DNA of 33,714 nucleotides from an uncultured Actinomycetes bacterium (GTDB lineage Bacteria > Actinomycetota > Actinomycetes > Nanopelagicales > Nanopelagicaceae), in contig CAIJHZ010000099.1 of the NCBI GenBank assembly GCA_903820565.1, positions 1-33,714 on the forward strand. Direction: 5' to 3'. Made by a program: the position numbers and the translations under genes. The stretch's first letter is position 1; each line of letters starts with the position of its first letter. This document shows, one piece after another, positions 1-10,390 of the stretch. The notes under the pieces were generated by a model. It did not search any database, had not been told where the DNA came from, and saw only the letters and a list, made by a program, of their open reading frames with translations.

Positions 1-765
1 AGCAACCATGTCATCGATCAAGCGGTGCTCATACCAAATTCCTGCAGCTTCAAATTGAGTTTTGAACTCTGCTACATAGATATCTTCAAAGATGTCCTTG
101 AAGCGACCGTCATATGCCTTAAGGATTGTGTTCTTAGTTGAAAGATAGACAGGGAATTTACGTAGAAGTCCGTAATTAAGTGAGGCCCGTGCAAAGTCGC
201 GAATTGAATCATCAACGTTGTACATCGCCATTGCAATACCTGATGATTCAAAGTTGAAAACCTCAGTATTAATTGGCGCGGATCCATCTTCAGGAACAAA
301 TGAGATTGTTAGCTTTCCTGGGCCTGGAACTTTGAAATCTGTTGCGCGGTATTGATCACCAAATGCGTGACGGCCAATAACAATTGGCTTAGTCCAATGT
401 GGAACCAAACGAGGGACATTGCTGATAATAATTGGCTCGCGGAAAATAACGCCACCAAGAATGTTGCGGATTGTTCCATTAGGAGATTTCCACATCTTCT
501 TGAGTCCGAACTCTTCAACACGTGCTTCATCTGGAGTAATCGTGGCGCACTTAATTCCAACACCGTGCTTTTGAATGGCACGTGCTGAATCAATTGTTAC
601 CTGATCATCCGTTGCATCGCGGTGTTCCATGCCGAGGTCGTAATACTCAAGATTCACATCTAAGTACGGCAAGATCAATGAATCCTTGATGAACTGCCAC
701 ATAATGCGTGTCATTTCATCGCCATCTAGCTCAACGACTGTGCCTGTTACCTTAATCTTGCTCAT
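1..765 (-). CDS. icd: NADP-dependent isocitrate dehydrogenase, C-terminus cut by window edge
   Basis: It oxidatively decarboxylates isocitrate to 2-oxoglutarate in the TCA cycle, making NADPH in the cytosol. The ORF track misses it because no stop lies inside the window. Translating back from ATG at 765 gives 255 open codons starting [20 protein letters not shown], the N-terminus typical of the homodimeric, eukaryote-like NADP-IDH class of about 400 residues. The stretches [12 protein letters not shown] and [14 protein letters not shown], which carry substrate-binding residues in this class, are also present. About 150 residues are missing off the left edge. The start is supported by a GGGGAG ribosome site three bases before the ATG. 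The gene lies 31 nt after mdh and is probably the last member seen of the sucC-to-icd run. The family call is firm; cofactor preference is inferred from class. Confidence 0.95.
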   Translation of the reverse strand, partial: MSKIKVTGTVVELDGDEMTRIMWQFIKDSLILPYLDVNLEYYDLGMEHRDATDDQVTIDSARAIQKHGVGIKCATITPDEARVEEFGLKKMWKSPNGTIRNILGGVIFREPIIISNVPRLVPHWTKPIVIGRHAFGDQYRATDFKVPGPGKLTISFVPEDGSAPINTEVFNFESSGIAMAMYNVDDSIRDFARASLNYGLLRKFPVYLSTKNTILKAYDGRFKDIFEDIYVAEFKTQFEAAGIWYEHRLIDDMVA

Positions 766-796
766 AGTCTCCCCTTATTTATCTTTTCAAAATTAA

Positions 797-1747
797 TTAA
801 AGTGTCTGAACATCTGCTTGTTTTGCACGAACCGCTTCAGCTGCCTCTTTAAGGGCTGCAACTTCTGAATCAGTCAATGCGCTTTCTACAACCTTCTTGA
901 TACCGGTGCGACCGATCTCGGCTTCAACGCCAAGATACACACCAGAAATTCCGTACTCGCCATCAACCCAAGCACATACAGGCATTACCGCGCCTGAATC
1001 TTCGATCACAGCCTTCGCCATTCGGGCAGCAGCTGCAGATGGTGCGTAATACGCAGAACCTGTTTTTAGAAGTGCAACAACTTCGGCGCCACCATTGCGT
1101 GTTCGATCAACTAGATCAGCAATTTCTTCATGTGAAAGAAGATCACTGAGAGGCTTGCCGTCAACTGTGCAACGACTTGGAACCGGAACCATAGTGTCGC
1201 CGTGTGAACCAAGTGTTAGTGTCTTAACTGATCCAACTTTTACGCCAAGTTTTTCAGCAACAAAGTTTGTGAAGCGCGCCGTGTCTAGCATTCCTGCTTG
1301 ACCCATTACACGATTTTTTGGAAAGCCTGTTGCGATCTGTGCAAGAGCGGTCATTTCATCAAGTGGATTTGAAACCACGATGATCACTGCATCTGGTGAA
1401 TGCTTTGCAATGTTTTCCGCAACACCGCGAACGATGCCTGCATTAACACCGATCAAATCCATACGGCTCATGCCAGGTTTACGAGGTAGTCCTGCGGTGA
1501 TCACAACTACATCTGAATTAGCTGTAGCTTCATAGCCAGCACCTTCGGCAGTCGTTGTTGCGCCAATAATTTTTGTTTCAAAACCTTCAATTGAGCGAGA
1601 TTGGTTCATGTCTAAAGCCAAACCTTCTGGCTTACCTTCGACGATATCTGTTAGAACAACGGTGTCGAAAACATCATATTCAGCTAAACGAAGAGCTGTC
1701 GTTGAACCGTAAAAGCCTGCACCAACTACTGTGACTTTGCCACCCAT
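797..1747 (-). CDS. mdh: Malate dehydrogenase (LDH-like family)
   Basis: It interconverts malate and oxaloacetate with NAD in the TCA cycle. Visible elements are the N-terminal dinucleotide-binding loop VVGAGFYGSTTA, the substrate loop GLPRKPGMSRMDL, the VSNPLD segment, LDTARF, and GSHGDTMVP carrying the catalytic histidine. The track starts at 1762 (321 aa), but I prefer the ATG at 1747 (316 aa): GGAG sits five bases upstream of it, the upstream ATG has no ribosome site, and the protein then begins right at the Rossmann strand, as usual. Malate rather than lactate specificity is inferred from the RKPGMSRMDL substrate loop and from the neighbouring icd and sucCD, all TCA-cycle genes. Confidence 0.95.
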   Translation of the reverse strand: MGGKVTVVGAGFYGSTTALRLAEYDVFDTVVLTDIVEGKPEGLALDMNQSRSIEGFETKIIGATTTAEGAGYEATANSDVVVITAGLPRKPGMSRMDLIGVNAGIVRGVAENIAKHSPDAVIIVVSNPLDEMTALAQIATGFPKNRVMGQAGMLDTARFTNFVAEKLGVKVGSVKTLTLGSHGDTMVPVPSRCTVDGKPLSDLLSHEEIADLVDRTRNGGAEVVALLKTGSAYYAPSAAAARMAKAVIEDSGAVMPVCAWVDGEYGISGVYLGVEAEIGRTGIKKVVESALTDSEVAALKEAAEAVRAKQADVQTL

Positions 1748-1785
1748 AGTGACTCCATTCATGCGTATATGTGAATAGGTGAACT

Positions 1786-2013
1786 CTATCGTCCACGAGG
1801 AAGTGCAATTGCCAGCGCAAAAAGGGCTAGCGCGATAACAACAGGTAAATAAAACTCAATGCTGCGGAATTTACGAGATTTCAGTGCAATCCCCAAGGTT
1901 CCTGCTGCGATAAAAAGTGACCCACCTCGCACTATGCCGTTGGCTCCAAGAATCACCCCAACCAAGACTGCGGCGTAACTAACAATAGAAAGCAGGCGCT
2001 CATTTAGCTGCAT
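1786..2013 (-). CDS. Small membrane protein of the DUF3017 type
   Basis: A 75-residue protein with no known biochemical function. It is hydrophobic, with about three membrane helices: residues roughly 8-28, 30-45 and 53-72, separated by a short basic stretch KSRKFRS. Size, topology and its place directly after folD match the actinobacterial DUF3017 family, which I recall as a common neighbour of folD. Its ATG lies inside the last codons of folD (10-nt overlap), so translation is likely coupled to folD. The link to folate metabolism is positional only; I do not infer a role. Confidence 0.7.
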   Translation of the reverse strand: MQLNERLLSIVSYAAVLVGVILGANGIVRGGSLFIAAGTLGIALKSRKFRSIEFYLPVVIALALFALAIALPRGR

Positions 2014-2843
2014 GCATCAACCACATTAGTTAGCAGCATTGCGCGAGTCATAGGTCCGACACCACCTGGCATTGGAGATACCCATGAAGCTTTTCCAAAA
2101 ACTGAGGGGCATACATCTCCATCTAATCCTTCTGGAGTTCGCGAAATACCAACATCAATTATTACTGCGCCTTCTTTGATCATTTCTGCCTTTAAGAAAT
2201 GCGATTGCCCAATTGCCGCGACAACAATGTCAGCATTCTGGGTATGCCTTAACAAGTCTTTGGTACCTGTATGTGTCAGTGTGACGGTTGCATTTTCTTG
2301 TTTGCGTGAAAGTAATAGCCCCAATGGACGACCAACAGTTAAGCCCCGACCAATGACTGTTACTTCTGCGCCATTAGTTGTGATTTTGTAATGATCAAGT
2401 AAGGCAACAATTGCACGGGGTGTGCACGGCAATGGTGCGTCATACCCTGCAACTAAGCGACCAAGATTGAGAGGGTGCAATCCATCTGCATCCTTATCGG
2501 GATCAATTGCTTCTAAAACCCTTTGGGTATTTATTCCTTGTGGTAATGGCAGTTGCACGATATATCCGGTGCATTCCTTCGCTGAATTCAAATCTGAAAT
2601 TGCAGCCAAAACATCTTTTTCAGTTGCACTTTCTGGCAAGTCAACTCGGATCGAATTAATTCCAACTTCTTTGCAATCACGATGCTTTCCACCGACATAC
2701 GAAAGGGAACCAGGATCATTTCCTACCAAAACAGTTCCAAGGCCTGGAGTTATTCCATTCACCTTAAGTGCTGCTACACGGGTCGCGAGTTCAGCTTTGA
2801 TGGCGGATGCAAGTGCCTTGCCATCCAAAATCTGTGCGCTCAT
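2004..2843 (-). CDS. folD: Bifunctional methylenetetrahydrofolate dehydrogenase / methenyltetrahydrofolate cyclohydrolase
   Basis: It interconverts 5,10-methylene-, 5,10-methenyl- and 10-formyl-tetrahydrofolate in the cytosol, supplying the one-carbon units that PurN and PurH consume. The protein is 279 aa, close to the usual 280-300. Residues near 48-60 read [10 protein letters not shown], the Y-x3-K active-site signature. [16 protein letters not shown] is the nucleotide-binding signature, and [14 protein letters not shown] is the conserved C-terminal motif. It lies 17 nt after purH and overlaps the DUF3017 gene. Sharing a run with purN and purH fits, because both of those use 10-formyl-THF. 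Confidence 0.97.
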   Translation of the reverse strand: MSAQILDGKALASAIKAELATRVAALKVNGITPGLGTVLVGNDPGSLSYVGGKHRDCKEVGINSIRVDLPESATEKDVLAAISDLNSAKECTGYIVQLPLPQGINTQRVLEAIDPDKDADGLHPLNLGRLVAGYDAPLPCTPRAIVALLDHYKITTNGAEVTVIGRGLTVGRPLGLLLSRKQENATVTLTHTGTKDLLRHTQNADIVVAAIGQSHFLKAEMIKEGAVIIDVGISRTPEGLDGDVCPSVFGKASWVSPMPGGVGPMTRAMLLTNVVDACS

Positions 2844-2860
2844 GGTTTAAGCCTATCTAT

Positions 2861-4399
2861 TTATGCGTGTGAAAAATGTCGAGTGCCGGTGAAGAACATC
2901 GCAATTCCAGCCGCCTTTGCAGCTGCAATAACCTCTTCATCACGCACACTTCCACCTGGTTGAACAACTGCCGTGATTCCAGCGTCGATGAGAATTTGTA
3001 GCCCATCAGCAAAGGGGAAAAACGCATCACTTGCGGCAACAGATCCTTTGACACGGTCACCTGCTCGAGAAACAGCAAGGCGAGCAGAATCAACGCGATT
3101 TACTTGACCCATCCCAATACCAACAGAAGCTGTGCCCTTTGCCAACAAAATTGCGTTGCTCTTAACCGAACGAACACTACGCCAAGCAAACTCTAGATCT
3201 TTCATAACTTGAACATCAACTGGATCACCGCTTACCTGTTTCCAATTCGCCGGCGAATCTCCATCTGCATCAATTAAATCTGTTGCCTGCACAAGAACTC
3301 CCCCAGAAACTGGACGAATCTCCAGTGAATTAATTGATGTGAGATCGCACTTGAGAATTCGAATCGATGGCTTCTTCATAAGAAGTTCGAGGGCATCTGC
3401 ATCGTAACCAGGTGCAATTAAAACTTCGGTAAAGATCTTTGATAGTGGTTGCGCCATTGCAAGATCAACTGTTCGATTAGCTGCGACTACCCCACCGAAT
3501 GCAGAAACTGGATCACACTCATGTGCATGTTGATAAGCAACTGCAACCCCAAGTTCACATACTGCAATACCACATGGATTTGCGTGCTTCATGATTGCAA
3601 CGGCAGGATCGCGATGATCTAAAACCGCTCGCCATGCCGCTTCAGCATCTGTGTAATTATTAAATGACATTTCCTTGCCATGTAATTGCTGTGCGCTAAC
3701 AATGCCAGCTGGACCACCTGAGTAAATAGCAGCAACTTGATGTGGATTCTCACCATAACGAAGGGAATCTTCACGATGCCAGATTCTGCCAAACCATTCT
3801 GGGAGTTCCTTATCTGTAGCTTGTCCAAGCCAGGTAGCGATTGTTAGATCGTATTCAGCGGTAGTACGGAAAACTTCAAGTGCTAGTTGGCGTCGTTCTA
3901 CCTCAGTAAATCCGCCTGCTGCAATCGCTGTTAGAAGTTGGTCGTACTGGGATGTCTGGCAAATAACGCCTACCGAGCCATGGTTTTTCGCCGCTCCTCG
4001 AAGCATCGATGGTCCACCGATATCAATCTGTTCGATGCACTCTTCAAAATTAGCGCCAGATGCAATGGTTGCTGCAAATGGATACAAATTGATTATTACT
4101 AAATCAAATGGCGCAATGTCTAATTCGGCGATTGCAGCAAGATGTTCTGGATTATTTTGATCAGCCAATATTCCGCCATGAACGCGTGGATGTAATGTTT
4201 TAACGCGGCCGCCCATAATTTCAGGAAAGCCTGTGTATGTGCTGACTTCCGTTACTGCAATACCAGCCTCAGCCAAATTCTTAGCGGTAGAACCTGTTGA
4301 TAAAATCTCGACGCCCGCTGAACTTAATGCCTTACCAATTTCAATGAGGCGATCTTTGTCATAGACACTTACAAGTGCACGGCGAATTGGTTTTCTCAT
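2861..4399 (-). CDS. purH: Bifunctional AICAR formyltransferase / IMP cyclohydrolase
   Basis: It catalyses the last two steps of de novo purine synthesis: formylation of AICAR with 10-formyl-THF, then ring closure to IMP. The length of 512 aa is typical. The N-terminal cyclohydrolase half shows an MGS-like fold with [11 protein letters not shown] and [13 protein letters not shown]. The transformylase half shows [15 protein letters not shown] (with the catalytic Lys-His), FPFADG and [12 protein letters not shown], and ends [10 protein letters not shown]. Its ATG overlaps the purN stop as ATGA, so the two are translationally coupled. The IMP made here is the substrate of guaB elsewhere in this window. 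Confidence 0.98.
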   Translation of the reverse strand: MRKPIRRALVSVYDKDRLIEIGKALSSAGVEILSTGSTAKNLAEAGIAVTEVSTYTGFPEIMGGRVKTLHPRVHGGILADQNNPEHLAAIAELDIAPFDLVIINLYPFAATIASGANFEECIEQIDIGGPSMLRGAAKNHGSVGVICQTSQYDQLLTAIAAGGFTEVERRQLALEVFRTTAEYDLTIATWLGQATDKELPEWFGRIWHREDSLRYGENPHQVAAIYSGGPAGIVSAQQLHGKEMSFNNYTDAEAAWRAVLDHRDPAVAIMKHANPCGIAVCELGVAVAYQHAHECDPVSAFGGVVAANRTVDLAMAQPLSKIFTEVLIAPGYDADALELLMKKPSIRILKCDLTSINSLEIRPVSGGVLVQATDLIDADGDSPANWKQVSGDPVDVQVMKDLEFAWRSVRSVKSNAILLAKGTASVGIGMGQVNRVDSARLAVSRAGDRVKGSVAASDAFFPFADGLQILIDAGITAVVQPGGSVRDEEVIAAAKAAGIAMFFTGTRHFSHA

Positions 4400-4962
4400 C
4401 GTGAATAAGTCTCCAGTGTCGGTGTAATCAAGGCGATGGTCGCAACTATGAGACCACGCTCTACTTTCTTAATTCTCTCATGAAGTGTTGCTTCATCATC
4501 GCCGGGCAACACCGGGACCTCCATTTGCGTGATGATCGGCCCAGTATCTATGCCTGCATCAACCCAGTGAACAGTTGTGCCAGTGATCGTGACACCTGCA
4601 GCTAAGGCATCACGAACCGCATGCGCACCAGGAAATTCGGGAAGTAGCGCCGGGTGACTATTGATTGTTGGAAAAGTAGTGACAAATTCTGCAGATAAGA
4701 TTTTCATAAATCCAGCGCTAATAACTAAATCAGGTTGGTACTGATCAACTTGATCAAATAATTGACGATCCCATGCCGCACGGTCACTCTTCAACTGTAT
4801 AACCGATGTATTGATATCGGCTTTCTTGGCACGTTCCAACACTTGAGCATCTGCTGAATCAGAGACGACTGCAACGATTTGAATATCAAGCTCTGTTGCA
4901 TCAAGGATTGCTTGCGTTAATGAGCCTGTACCAGAAGCAAGAATTACTACACGCTTTCTCAT
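4396..4962 (-). CDS. purN: Phosphoribosylglycinamide formyltransferase 1
   Basis: It transfers a formyl group from 10-formyl-THF to GAR, the third step of purine synthesis. At 188 aa it has the normal length. Visible motifs are the N-terminal [12 protein letters not shown] loop that binds the phosphoribosyl group, [20 protein letters not shown] with the catalytic Asn and His, and [15 protein letters not shown] with the catalytic Asp. It overlaps by 4 nt (ATGA) with both perM upstream and purH downstream. The perM-purN-purH order matches my recollection of Mycobacterium tuberculosis. Confidence 0.96.
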   Translation of the reverse strand: MRKRVVILASGTGSLTQAILDATELDIQIVAVVSDSADAQVLERAKKADINTSVIQLKSDRAAWDRQLFDQVDQYQPDLVISAGFMKILSAEFVTTFPTINSHPALLPEFPGAHAVRDALAAGVTITGTTVHWVDAGIDTGPIITQMEVPVLPGDDEATLHERIKKVERGLIVATIALITPTLETYSR

Positions 4963-6038
4963 CTGCGCTTAATCAATCGAGGCAGGTATAGGGCTAAAGC
5001 AGCCCCCACCACTAGTTCTGCAGCTATTGCTAACGTGAACTTCCAGGGTGAAACACCAACAGCAGACATTGCATCCGTAATTAATGCCCCACTTCCTGAA
5101 TAGCCGACAAATGCGGCGATTGCAATTGCGACGATCAAACTTTGCTGTAAAACCTTGAGGTTAAGTGCAACTGTCCAGCTGGCAAGAAGTGCACCTGCAA
5201 AGATTATGAAGGTGATGCCGATCAATGCAATGGTTGATTTTCCTTCGGGTATTGCACCCAATAACGGCATTGCTGGCATCTTGTTTAATCGATATGAAAG
5301 CGGAGATACCAGCGTGCCTGACCCGACGGCAAAACCGACACCTGAAAAATAAGCAAGGGTGGCAACGATTGCATTGGGCAGATACAAAATATTGAGGAGC
5401 AGTAAGAGCAAACCACCAAAAATGCCCGGCTGCAAAACAGTAGATAGATTCTTAACCATTGAGATATTTAGAAGTAAGCAGATGCCAAGAATTATTGATG
5501 CTGCACCTAGTAATAGCGCAATTATTCGAGAACCAAATAGAAAACCTTGGCCCAATGCTGCTTTGCGTCCAACAGTTGCTCCGACCAAAAGTGTAAAAGG
5601 TAGTACATAAATAATTGCGAAATACCAGACCGGTTTAATTGATTCGGTTTTTGAAAATAGTGAAGCAAGTACAGCAAACAGGGTATAAGTGATCGCAAAG
5701 AGTGCTCGAGCGGGACCAACTAATGATGAGTCATTATCTAAACGTTCAATTGTGCGTGCTAGCCCATTTCGGATTGCAAGAACCGGAAAAATAAGTGCGC
5801 CAAGGGGAAGGTAGGAAAGATAGCCAGCCAAACCAGAGGGTGGTAAAGCTAATGAAAAGGGAATCTGATGTGCGCCGATCCAGATCCATAACGCCGCGCG
5901 CAAAGGATCTCCGGTATTTCCTGTTGCACTACCCGCTGTCGCCCATGCAAGAAGTGAGATAAACGATGTTGGAAGTAAAAGCCACGCAACACTACGCAGG
6001 ACTTGAGGCACTACTGCACCAAGTACCCGCGTCATCAT
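4959..6038 (-). CDS. Polytopic membrane protein, DUF6350 / PerM-like
   Basis: A 359-residue integral membrane protein with roughly nine or ten hydrophobic segments from residue about 10 to the end and a basic C-terminus (LPRLIKRR). No catalytic motif is visible. Assignment to the DUF6350/PerM group relies on topology, length and position: as I recall, perM (Rv0955) lies between sucCD and purN-purH in M. tuberculosis, exactly as here. PerM has been linked to persistence and cell division there; whether that holds in this organism is unknown. Two adjacent ATG codons (MMTR) open the gene 2 nt after the sucD stop, and its end overlaps purN by 4 nt, so it is embedded in a metabolic operon. Confidence 0.75.
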   Translation of the reverse strand: MMTRVLGAVVPQVLRSVAWLLLPTSFISLLAWATAGSATGNTGDPLRAALWIWIGAHQIPFSLALPPSGLAGYLSYLPLGALIFPVLAIRNGLARTIERLDNDSSLVGPARALFAITYTLFAVLASLFSKTESIKPVWYFAIIYVLPFTLLVGATVGRKAALGQGFLFGSRIIALLLGAASIILGICLLLNISMVKNLSTVLQPGIFGGLLLLLLNILYLPNAIVATLAYFSGVGFAVGSGTLVSPLSYRLNKMPAMPLLGAIPEGKSTIALIGITFIIFAGALLASWTVALNLKVLQQSLIVAIAIAAFVGYSGSGALITDAMSAVGVSPWKFTLAIAAELVVGAALALYLPRLIKRR

Positions 6039-6040
6039 TG

Positions 6041-6922
6041 TTATCGACCCAGAATTGCGCGTAACAAACGCGCGGTTTCACTAGGTGTTTGACCAACTTT
6101 TACGCCAGCTGCTTCCAATGCATCTTTCTTACCTTGTGCAGTTCCTGAAGATCCAGAAACAATTGCACCTGCGTGACCCATGGTCTTACCTTCTGGTGCG
6201 GTGAATCCTGCAACGTAACCAACAACTGGCTTTGTTACATACTCTGCAATAAATGCTGCAGCGCGTTCTTCTGCATCTCCGCCAATTTCACCAATCATTA
6301 CGATCGCTTTTGTCTCTGGATCATCTTGGAATGCGCGCAAGCAATCGATGTGAGTAGTTCCAATTACTGGATCTCCACCAATTCCTACTGCGGTACTAAA
6401 TCCAATGTCACGTAACTCGTACATCATTTGATAGGTAAGAGTTCCTGATTTTGAGACTAATCCAATCGGACCGGCACCGGTGATATCTGCAGGAATGATT
6501 CCAACATTTGATTTTCCAGGACTTATTAATCCTGGGCAGTTAGGGCCAATAATCTGTGTCGTTCCCTTTGTCTGCGAATATGCATAAAAACTTGCTGAGT
6601 CATGAACTGGAATTCCTTCGGTGATCACAACAACTAATGGCATCGCTGCATCAATCGCATCGATAACAGCAGCTTTTGCAAACTTAGGCGGAACAAATAC
6701 AACGGAAACATTTGCTCCCGTAGCAGACATTGCCTCGGTAACTGTGTTGAATACTGGAAGCTGGTAGCCATCAATATCGACGACCTGTCCGCCCTTACCT
6801 GGTGTAACTCCACCCACAATTTTTGTACCTGAAGCCAACATTCGTCGGGTGTGCTTGGTTCCTTCAGAACCTGTCATTCCCTGAACAATTACTGTACTTG
6901 CATCGTTAATAAAGATAGACAT
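6041..6922 (-). CDS. sucD: Succinate-CoA ligase, alpha subunit
   Basis: The alpha subunit of succinyl-CoA synthetase, which makes ATP or GTP and succinate from succinyl-CoA in the TCA cycle. It binds CoA and carries the phosphorylated histidine. The length of 293 aa is standard. Visible are the N-terminal CoA-binding region with [28 protein letters not shown] near residues 125-141, and [18 protein letters not shown] with the phospho-His at about residue 250. The start codon shares one base with the sucC stop (TAATG), consistent with equimolar, coupled synthesis of the two subunits. Confidence 0.98.
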   Translation of the reverse strand: MSIFINDASTVIVQGMTGSEGTKHTRRMLASGTKIVGGVTPGKGGQVVDIDGYQLPVFNTVTEAMSATGANVSVVFVPPKFAKAAVIDAIDAAMPLVVVITEGIPVHDSASFYAYSQTKGTTQIIGPNCPGLISPGKSNVGIIPADITGAGPIGLVSKSGTLTYQMMYELRDIGFSTAVGIGGDPVIGTTHIDCLRAFQDDPETKAIVMIGEIGGDAEERAAAFIAEYVTKPVVGYVAGFTAPEGKTMGHAGAIVSGSSGTAQGKKDALEAAGVKVGQTPSETARLLRAILGR

Positions 6923-8085
6923 TACTTCGCCGCCAATTCTGCAGCGCGATTTGCTGCTCCATCCATCGTGTCTGCCTGCTCAACTAACGGGTGCGCGGCC
7001 TTTGCCAAAATAGCCCGACCTTCAACAACATTGTTTCCATCGAGGCGTACAACAATCGGCTTAGTCGCTTTTGGACCAAGTAATTCAAGGGCCTGAACGA
7101 TTCCGTTTGCAACGGCGTCGCAGGCTGTGATCCCACCAAACACATTGACGAAAACACTCTTTACATCGGCATCACCCAAAATAATTGAAAGACCATCGGC
7201 CATGATCTGCGCGGATGCTCCGCCGCCAATGTCTAAGAAGTTAGCAGGGCGTACTCCGCCATGCTTTTCACCAGCGTAGGCGACAACATCAAGTGTGCTC
7301 ATTACAAGTCCTGCACCGTTACCGATGATTCCAACCTGTCCATCGAGCTTGACGTAGTTAAGTCCTTTGTCTTTTGCTGCAGCCTCTAGCGGATTTTCTG
7401 CCTCTTGGTCAACAAGTGATTGATGATCTGGCTGACGGAAATCAGCATTGTCATCAAGAGTTACTTTTCCATCGAGAGCAATAATCTTTCCATCATGTGT
7501 CTTTACTAGTGGATTCACTTCTACAAGAGTTGCATCTTCGCCTTGGAATACATCCCACAACTTAAGCAATACCTGTGCAACCTGATCTGCAACATCTGTA
7601 GGAAAAGCTGCTGCTGCAACAATCTCTTGCGCTTTGGCTAAGGTGATTCCATCTACTGCAGATACCGGAATCTTGGCAAGCTTTTCAGGTGCAGTATGTG
7701 CAACCTCTTCGATATCCATTCCGCCTGATACAGATGCCATCACTAAGAATGTTCGGTTGGATCGGTCTAGCAAAATTGATAAGTAATACTCGGCCTCGAT
7801 TGGAGCTGCCGCTGCAATCATCACTGTTCGTACGGTGTGACCCTTGATATCCATTCCAAGAATTGCACCTGCTTTTTCGCGTGCATCCGTAGGATTTTCT
7901 GCAAGCTTTACGCCGCCTGCTTTTCCACGGCCACCAACTTTGACCTGAGCCTTTACAACTACCTTGCCACCAATGGCCAGCGCTGCTTTTTCCGCTTCAT
8001 CAGCTGTCGTTGCAATTGCAGCAGCTAAAACAGGTACGCCATGTTTTTCAAAAATATCTCGGGCTTGGTATTCAAAGAGATCCAC
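6922..8085 (-). CDS. sucC: Succinate-CoA ligase, beta subunit
   Basis: The nucleotide-binding beta subunit that pairs with SucD. At 387 aa it has the usual length. It starts [19 protein letters not shown], the classic ATP-grasp N-terminus, and contains [27 protein letters not shown] with metal ligands, [12 protein letters not shown] and [16 protein letters not shown]. The start codon is GTG at 8085, and no clear ribosome site precedes it. It is the first gene of the sucC-sucD-perM-purN-purH run, starting 41 nt after the pcrA stop with a candidate promoter in that gap. Whether the enzyme uses ADP or GDP cannot be told from what I see. Confidence 0.98.
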   Translation of the reverse strand: MDLFEYQARDIFEKHGVPVLAAAIATTADEAEKAALAIGGKVVVKAQVKVGGRGKAGGVKLAENPTDAREKAGAILGMDIKGHTVRTVMIAAAAPIEAEYYLSILLDRSNRTFLVMASVSGGMDIEEVAHTAPEKLAKIPVSAVDGITLAKAQEIVAAAAFPTDVADQVAQVLLKLWDVFQGEDATLVEVNPLVKTHDGKIIALDGKVTLDDNADFRQPDHQSLVDQEAENPLEAAAKDKGLNYVKLDGQVGIIGNGAGLVMSTLDVVAYAGEKHGGVRPANFLDIGGGASAQIMADGLSIILGDADVKSVFVNVFGGITACDAVANGIVQALELLGPKATKPIVVRLDGNNVVEGRAILAKAAHPLVEQADTMDGAANRAAELAAK

Positions 8086-8110
8086 TGGGGCTCACAATCT
8101 ATTGGCCGGC

Positions 8111-8140
8111 TATATACGGGGTAATCCTATAGTTTCTCAA
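8111..8140 (-). promoter_or_regulatory. Candidate promoter for the sucC operon
   Basis: On the minus strand TTGAGA (8135-8140, inside the last pcrA codons) and TATATA (8111-8116) are separated by 18 nt, a good match to a housekeeping sigma promoter. Transcription would start near 8104, giving a leader of about 20 nt before the GTG of sucC. This is a pattern match only; readthrough from pcrA is the alternative. Confidence 0.45.
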
Positions 8141-10364
8141 CGGGTGCATAACGCAGCAGTAATCGCTTCTCACCGTATTGGCCAAAATTAATTGTGGCTT
8201 CGGCTTTGTCGCCAGCCCCTGCAACCGCCACAACAGTGCCTAATCCGAATGTGTCATGTGACACACGCTCACCAACTGCAAGCTCCATCGCAACACTTTT
8301 CTTGCCGGTGGCACGTGGTGGCGGTGTCGTAGCAGTACGAGTGCGTGTGACAAGTGATGGCGATGATGAACGCCCTTGATTACGCCATTCAATTACATCT
8401 TCTGGAATTTCATCAAGAAAACGTGATGGTGGATTGTAATTTGGTGCTCCCCATGTTGAACGATATTCAGCACGTGAAATATAAAGCCGTTGACGCGCGC
8501 GTGTTAAGCCAACGTATGCGAGACGACGTTCTTCTTCAATCTCATCTTTTTCACCAAGAGTTCGTGAATGAGGGAAAATACCATCTTCCATTCCTGTAAG
8601 AAATACGGTTGGAAACTCAAGGCCTTTTGCAGTGTGAAGAGTCATCATTGTGACAACTCCCCCGTGGTCTTCGCCTTCCGGAATTTCATCAGCATCTGCA
8701 ACCAATGAAACCTTTTCTAGGAATCCGGCTAGTGAAATCTCTTCATCTTCACCGAGATCTTCAAATGGGCGCTCTTCATACTCCATAGAAACTGCAACTA
8801 GTTCCTTTAAGTTTTCAACTCGAACTTCATCTTGAGGATCAGTGCTATCTGCTAACTCTTTTAGTAACCCTGATTGTTCGAGCGCTGCTTCAACTATTAC
8901 CGAAGGCTTTGTTTTTGCCTCTACTAACACTGCTAATGCACTAACCATCGATGTAAATTCATTGATTGCTTGTGCAGCTCGAGATGGGACAGAGCTATTC
9001 TCGCTAACCCGCAATAAGCCTTGCCAAAAAGAAATATTGTTGTTTCTGGCAAACTCATCTACATAGTCCAAAGAAGTGTCACCAATACCTCGCTTTGGCA
9101 CATTGATGATTCGGCGAAGCGAAATTTCATCTTCTAAATTTGCAAGAACGCGAAGGTAAGCAAGAAGGTCTTTTACTTCGCGGCGCTCGTAAAATCGCAG
9201 GCCTCCAACAACTTTGTATGGCAAAGCGTTTCGCATGAATACTTCTTCAAATACACGAGACTGCGCATTTGTTCGATAGAAAATTGCCGTATCCCCTGGG
9301 GTCGAAACACCTTCACGCTGTAATGATCTAATTTCATCTGCAATGAAGTTAGCTTCATCATGTTCGCTCTCGGCGACATAACCTGTAAGCAATGAACCAG
9401 ATCCAGCATCTGACCAAAGGTTCTTCTCTTTGCGACTTTCATTTTTAGTAATAACGGCATTGGCAGCGTTTAGAATATTTTGAGTGGAACGATAATTTTG
9501 TTCAAGCAATACTGTGCGAGCATTTGGATAATCAAGCTCGAACTGCAAAATATTCCGAATTGTCGCGCCACGGAAGCCATAAATTGATTGGTCGGCATCA
9601 CCGACCACGCAGAGCTCAGCGGGAGACTGACCTTCGAGTTCGCTACCAACCAGCTCTTTTACCAAGATGTACTGCGCATGGTTTGTATCTTGATACTCAT
9701 CAACTAAAACATGGCGAAAGCGTGATCTAAAACGAGCCTTAGCTTCGGGGTAACGTTGCAGGACTTCTACTGTCTTTAAAATCAAATCATCAAAATCCAT
9801 GGCATTTGCTCTGATTAAACGCTGCTGATACACCGCATAAACATCGGCAACAACCTGCTCAAACTGATTGCTTGCTGCATTTAAGTAATCCTGAGGCCCT
9901 AGTAATTCATTTTTTGCATTTGAAATCATGGATTGAAATTGGCGTGCGGGGTAACGTTTTGGATCCAGATTCAATTCTTTGGCAACAATAGTGATTAGCC
10001 GTTGTGAATCGGCAGAATCATAAATACTAAATGAATTGCTGTACCCAAGACGTGTAGCTTCTTGGCGCAAAATACGAACACATGCAGAGTGAAATGTGGA
10101 GACCCACATGGATTTAGCGATTGGTCCAACTAAATCGGCAACACGTTCCTTCATTTCGCCCGCTGCTTTGTTCGTAAAGGTAATTGCCAAAATTTGATAT
10201 GGGGCCACTTGTCGCCTAGACATCAAATAAGCGATACGGCGAGTTAGCACTCGAGTTTTTCCAGATCCCGCCCCTGCTACAACTAATAATGGACCACCTG
10301 CATGTGTAACCGCCTCCGATTGCTGAGGATTGAGTCCCTCAAGTAATGGATCGATTTCAGTCAT
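8127..10364 (-). CDS. pcrA: ATP-dependent DNA helicase, UvrD/PcrA family
   Basis: A superfamily 1A 3'-to-5' helicase for DNA repair and for clearing replication conflicts. Motifs appear in order: Walker A AGAGSGKTRVL near residue 35, ITFTNKAAGEM, DEYQDTN (Walker B), GDADQSIYGFRGA, LEQNYRST, TLHTAKGLEFPTVFLTGMED and YVGLTRARQRLY. The C-terminal tail GERVSHDTFGLGTVV resembles the PcrA RNA-polymerase-binding Tudor-like end, which separates PcrA/UvrD from Rep. The track starts at 10388 (753 aa). I favour ATG 10364 (745 aa) because MTEIDPLLEGLNPQQ is the usual PcrA opening and a TAGACT box lies seven bases before it. The gene is divergent from the PIG-L gene. Confidence 0.95.
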   Translation of the reverse strand: MTEIDPLLEGLNPQQSEAVTHAGGPLLVVAGAGSGKTRVLTRRIAYLMSRRQVAPYQILAITFTNKAAGEMKERVADLVGPIAKSMWVSTFHSACVRILRQEATRLGYSNSFSIYDSADSQRLITIVAKELNLDPKRYPARQFQSMISNAKNELLGPQDYLNAASNQFEQVVADVYAVYQQRLIRANAMDFDDLILKTVEVLQRYPEAKARFRSRFRHVLVDEYQDTNHAQYILVKELVGSELEGQSPAELCVVGDADQSIYGFRGATIRNILQFELDYPNARTVLLEQNYRSTQNILNAANAVITKNESRKEKNLWSDAGSGSLLTGYVAESEHDEANFIADEIRSLQREGVSTPGDTAIFYRTNAQSRVFEEVFMRNALPYKVVGGLRFYERREVKDLLAYLRVLANLEDEISLRRIINVPKRGIGDTSLDYVDEFARNNNISFWQGLLRVSENSSVPSRAAQAINEFTSMVSALAVLVEAKTKPSVIVEAALEQSGLLKELADSTDPQDEVRVENLKELVAVSMEYEERPFEDLGEDEEISLAGFLEKVSLVADADEIPEGEDHGGVVTMMTLHTAKGLEFPTVFLTGMEDGIFPHSRTLGEKDEIEEERRLAYVGLTRARQRLYISRAEYRSTWGAPNYNPPSRFLDEIPEDVIEWRNQGRSSSPSLVTRTRTATTPPPRATGKKSVAMELAVGERVSHDTFGLGTVVAVAGAGDKAEATINFGQYGEKRLLLRYAPVEKL

Positions 10365-10390
10365 GAGGGAGAGTCTATTAGGCTTCATGC

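Noticed and set aside
2422-2850. 142-aa plus-strand ORF opposite folD
   Set aside because: Antisense shadow of a clear folD, no supporting motif.
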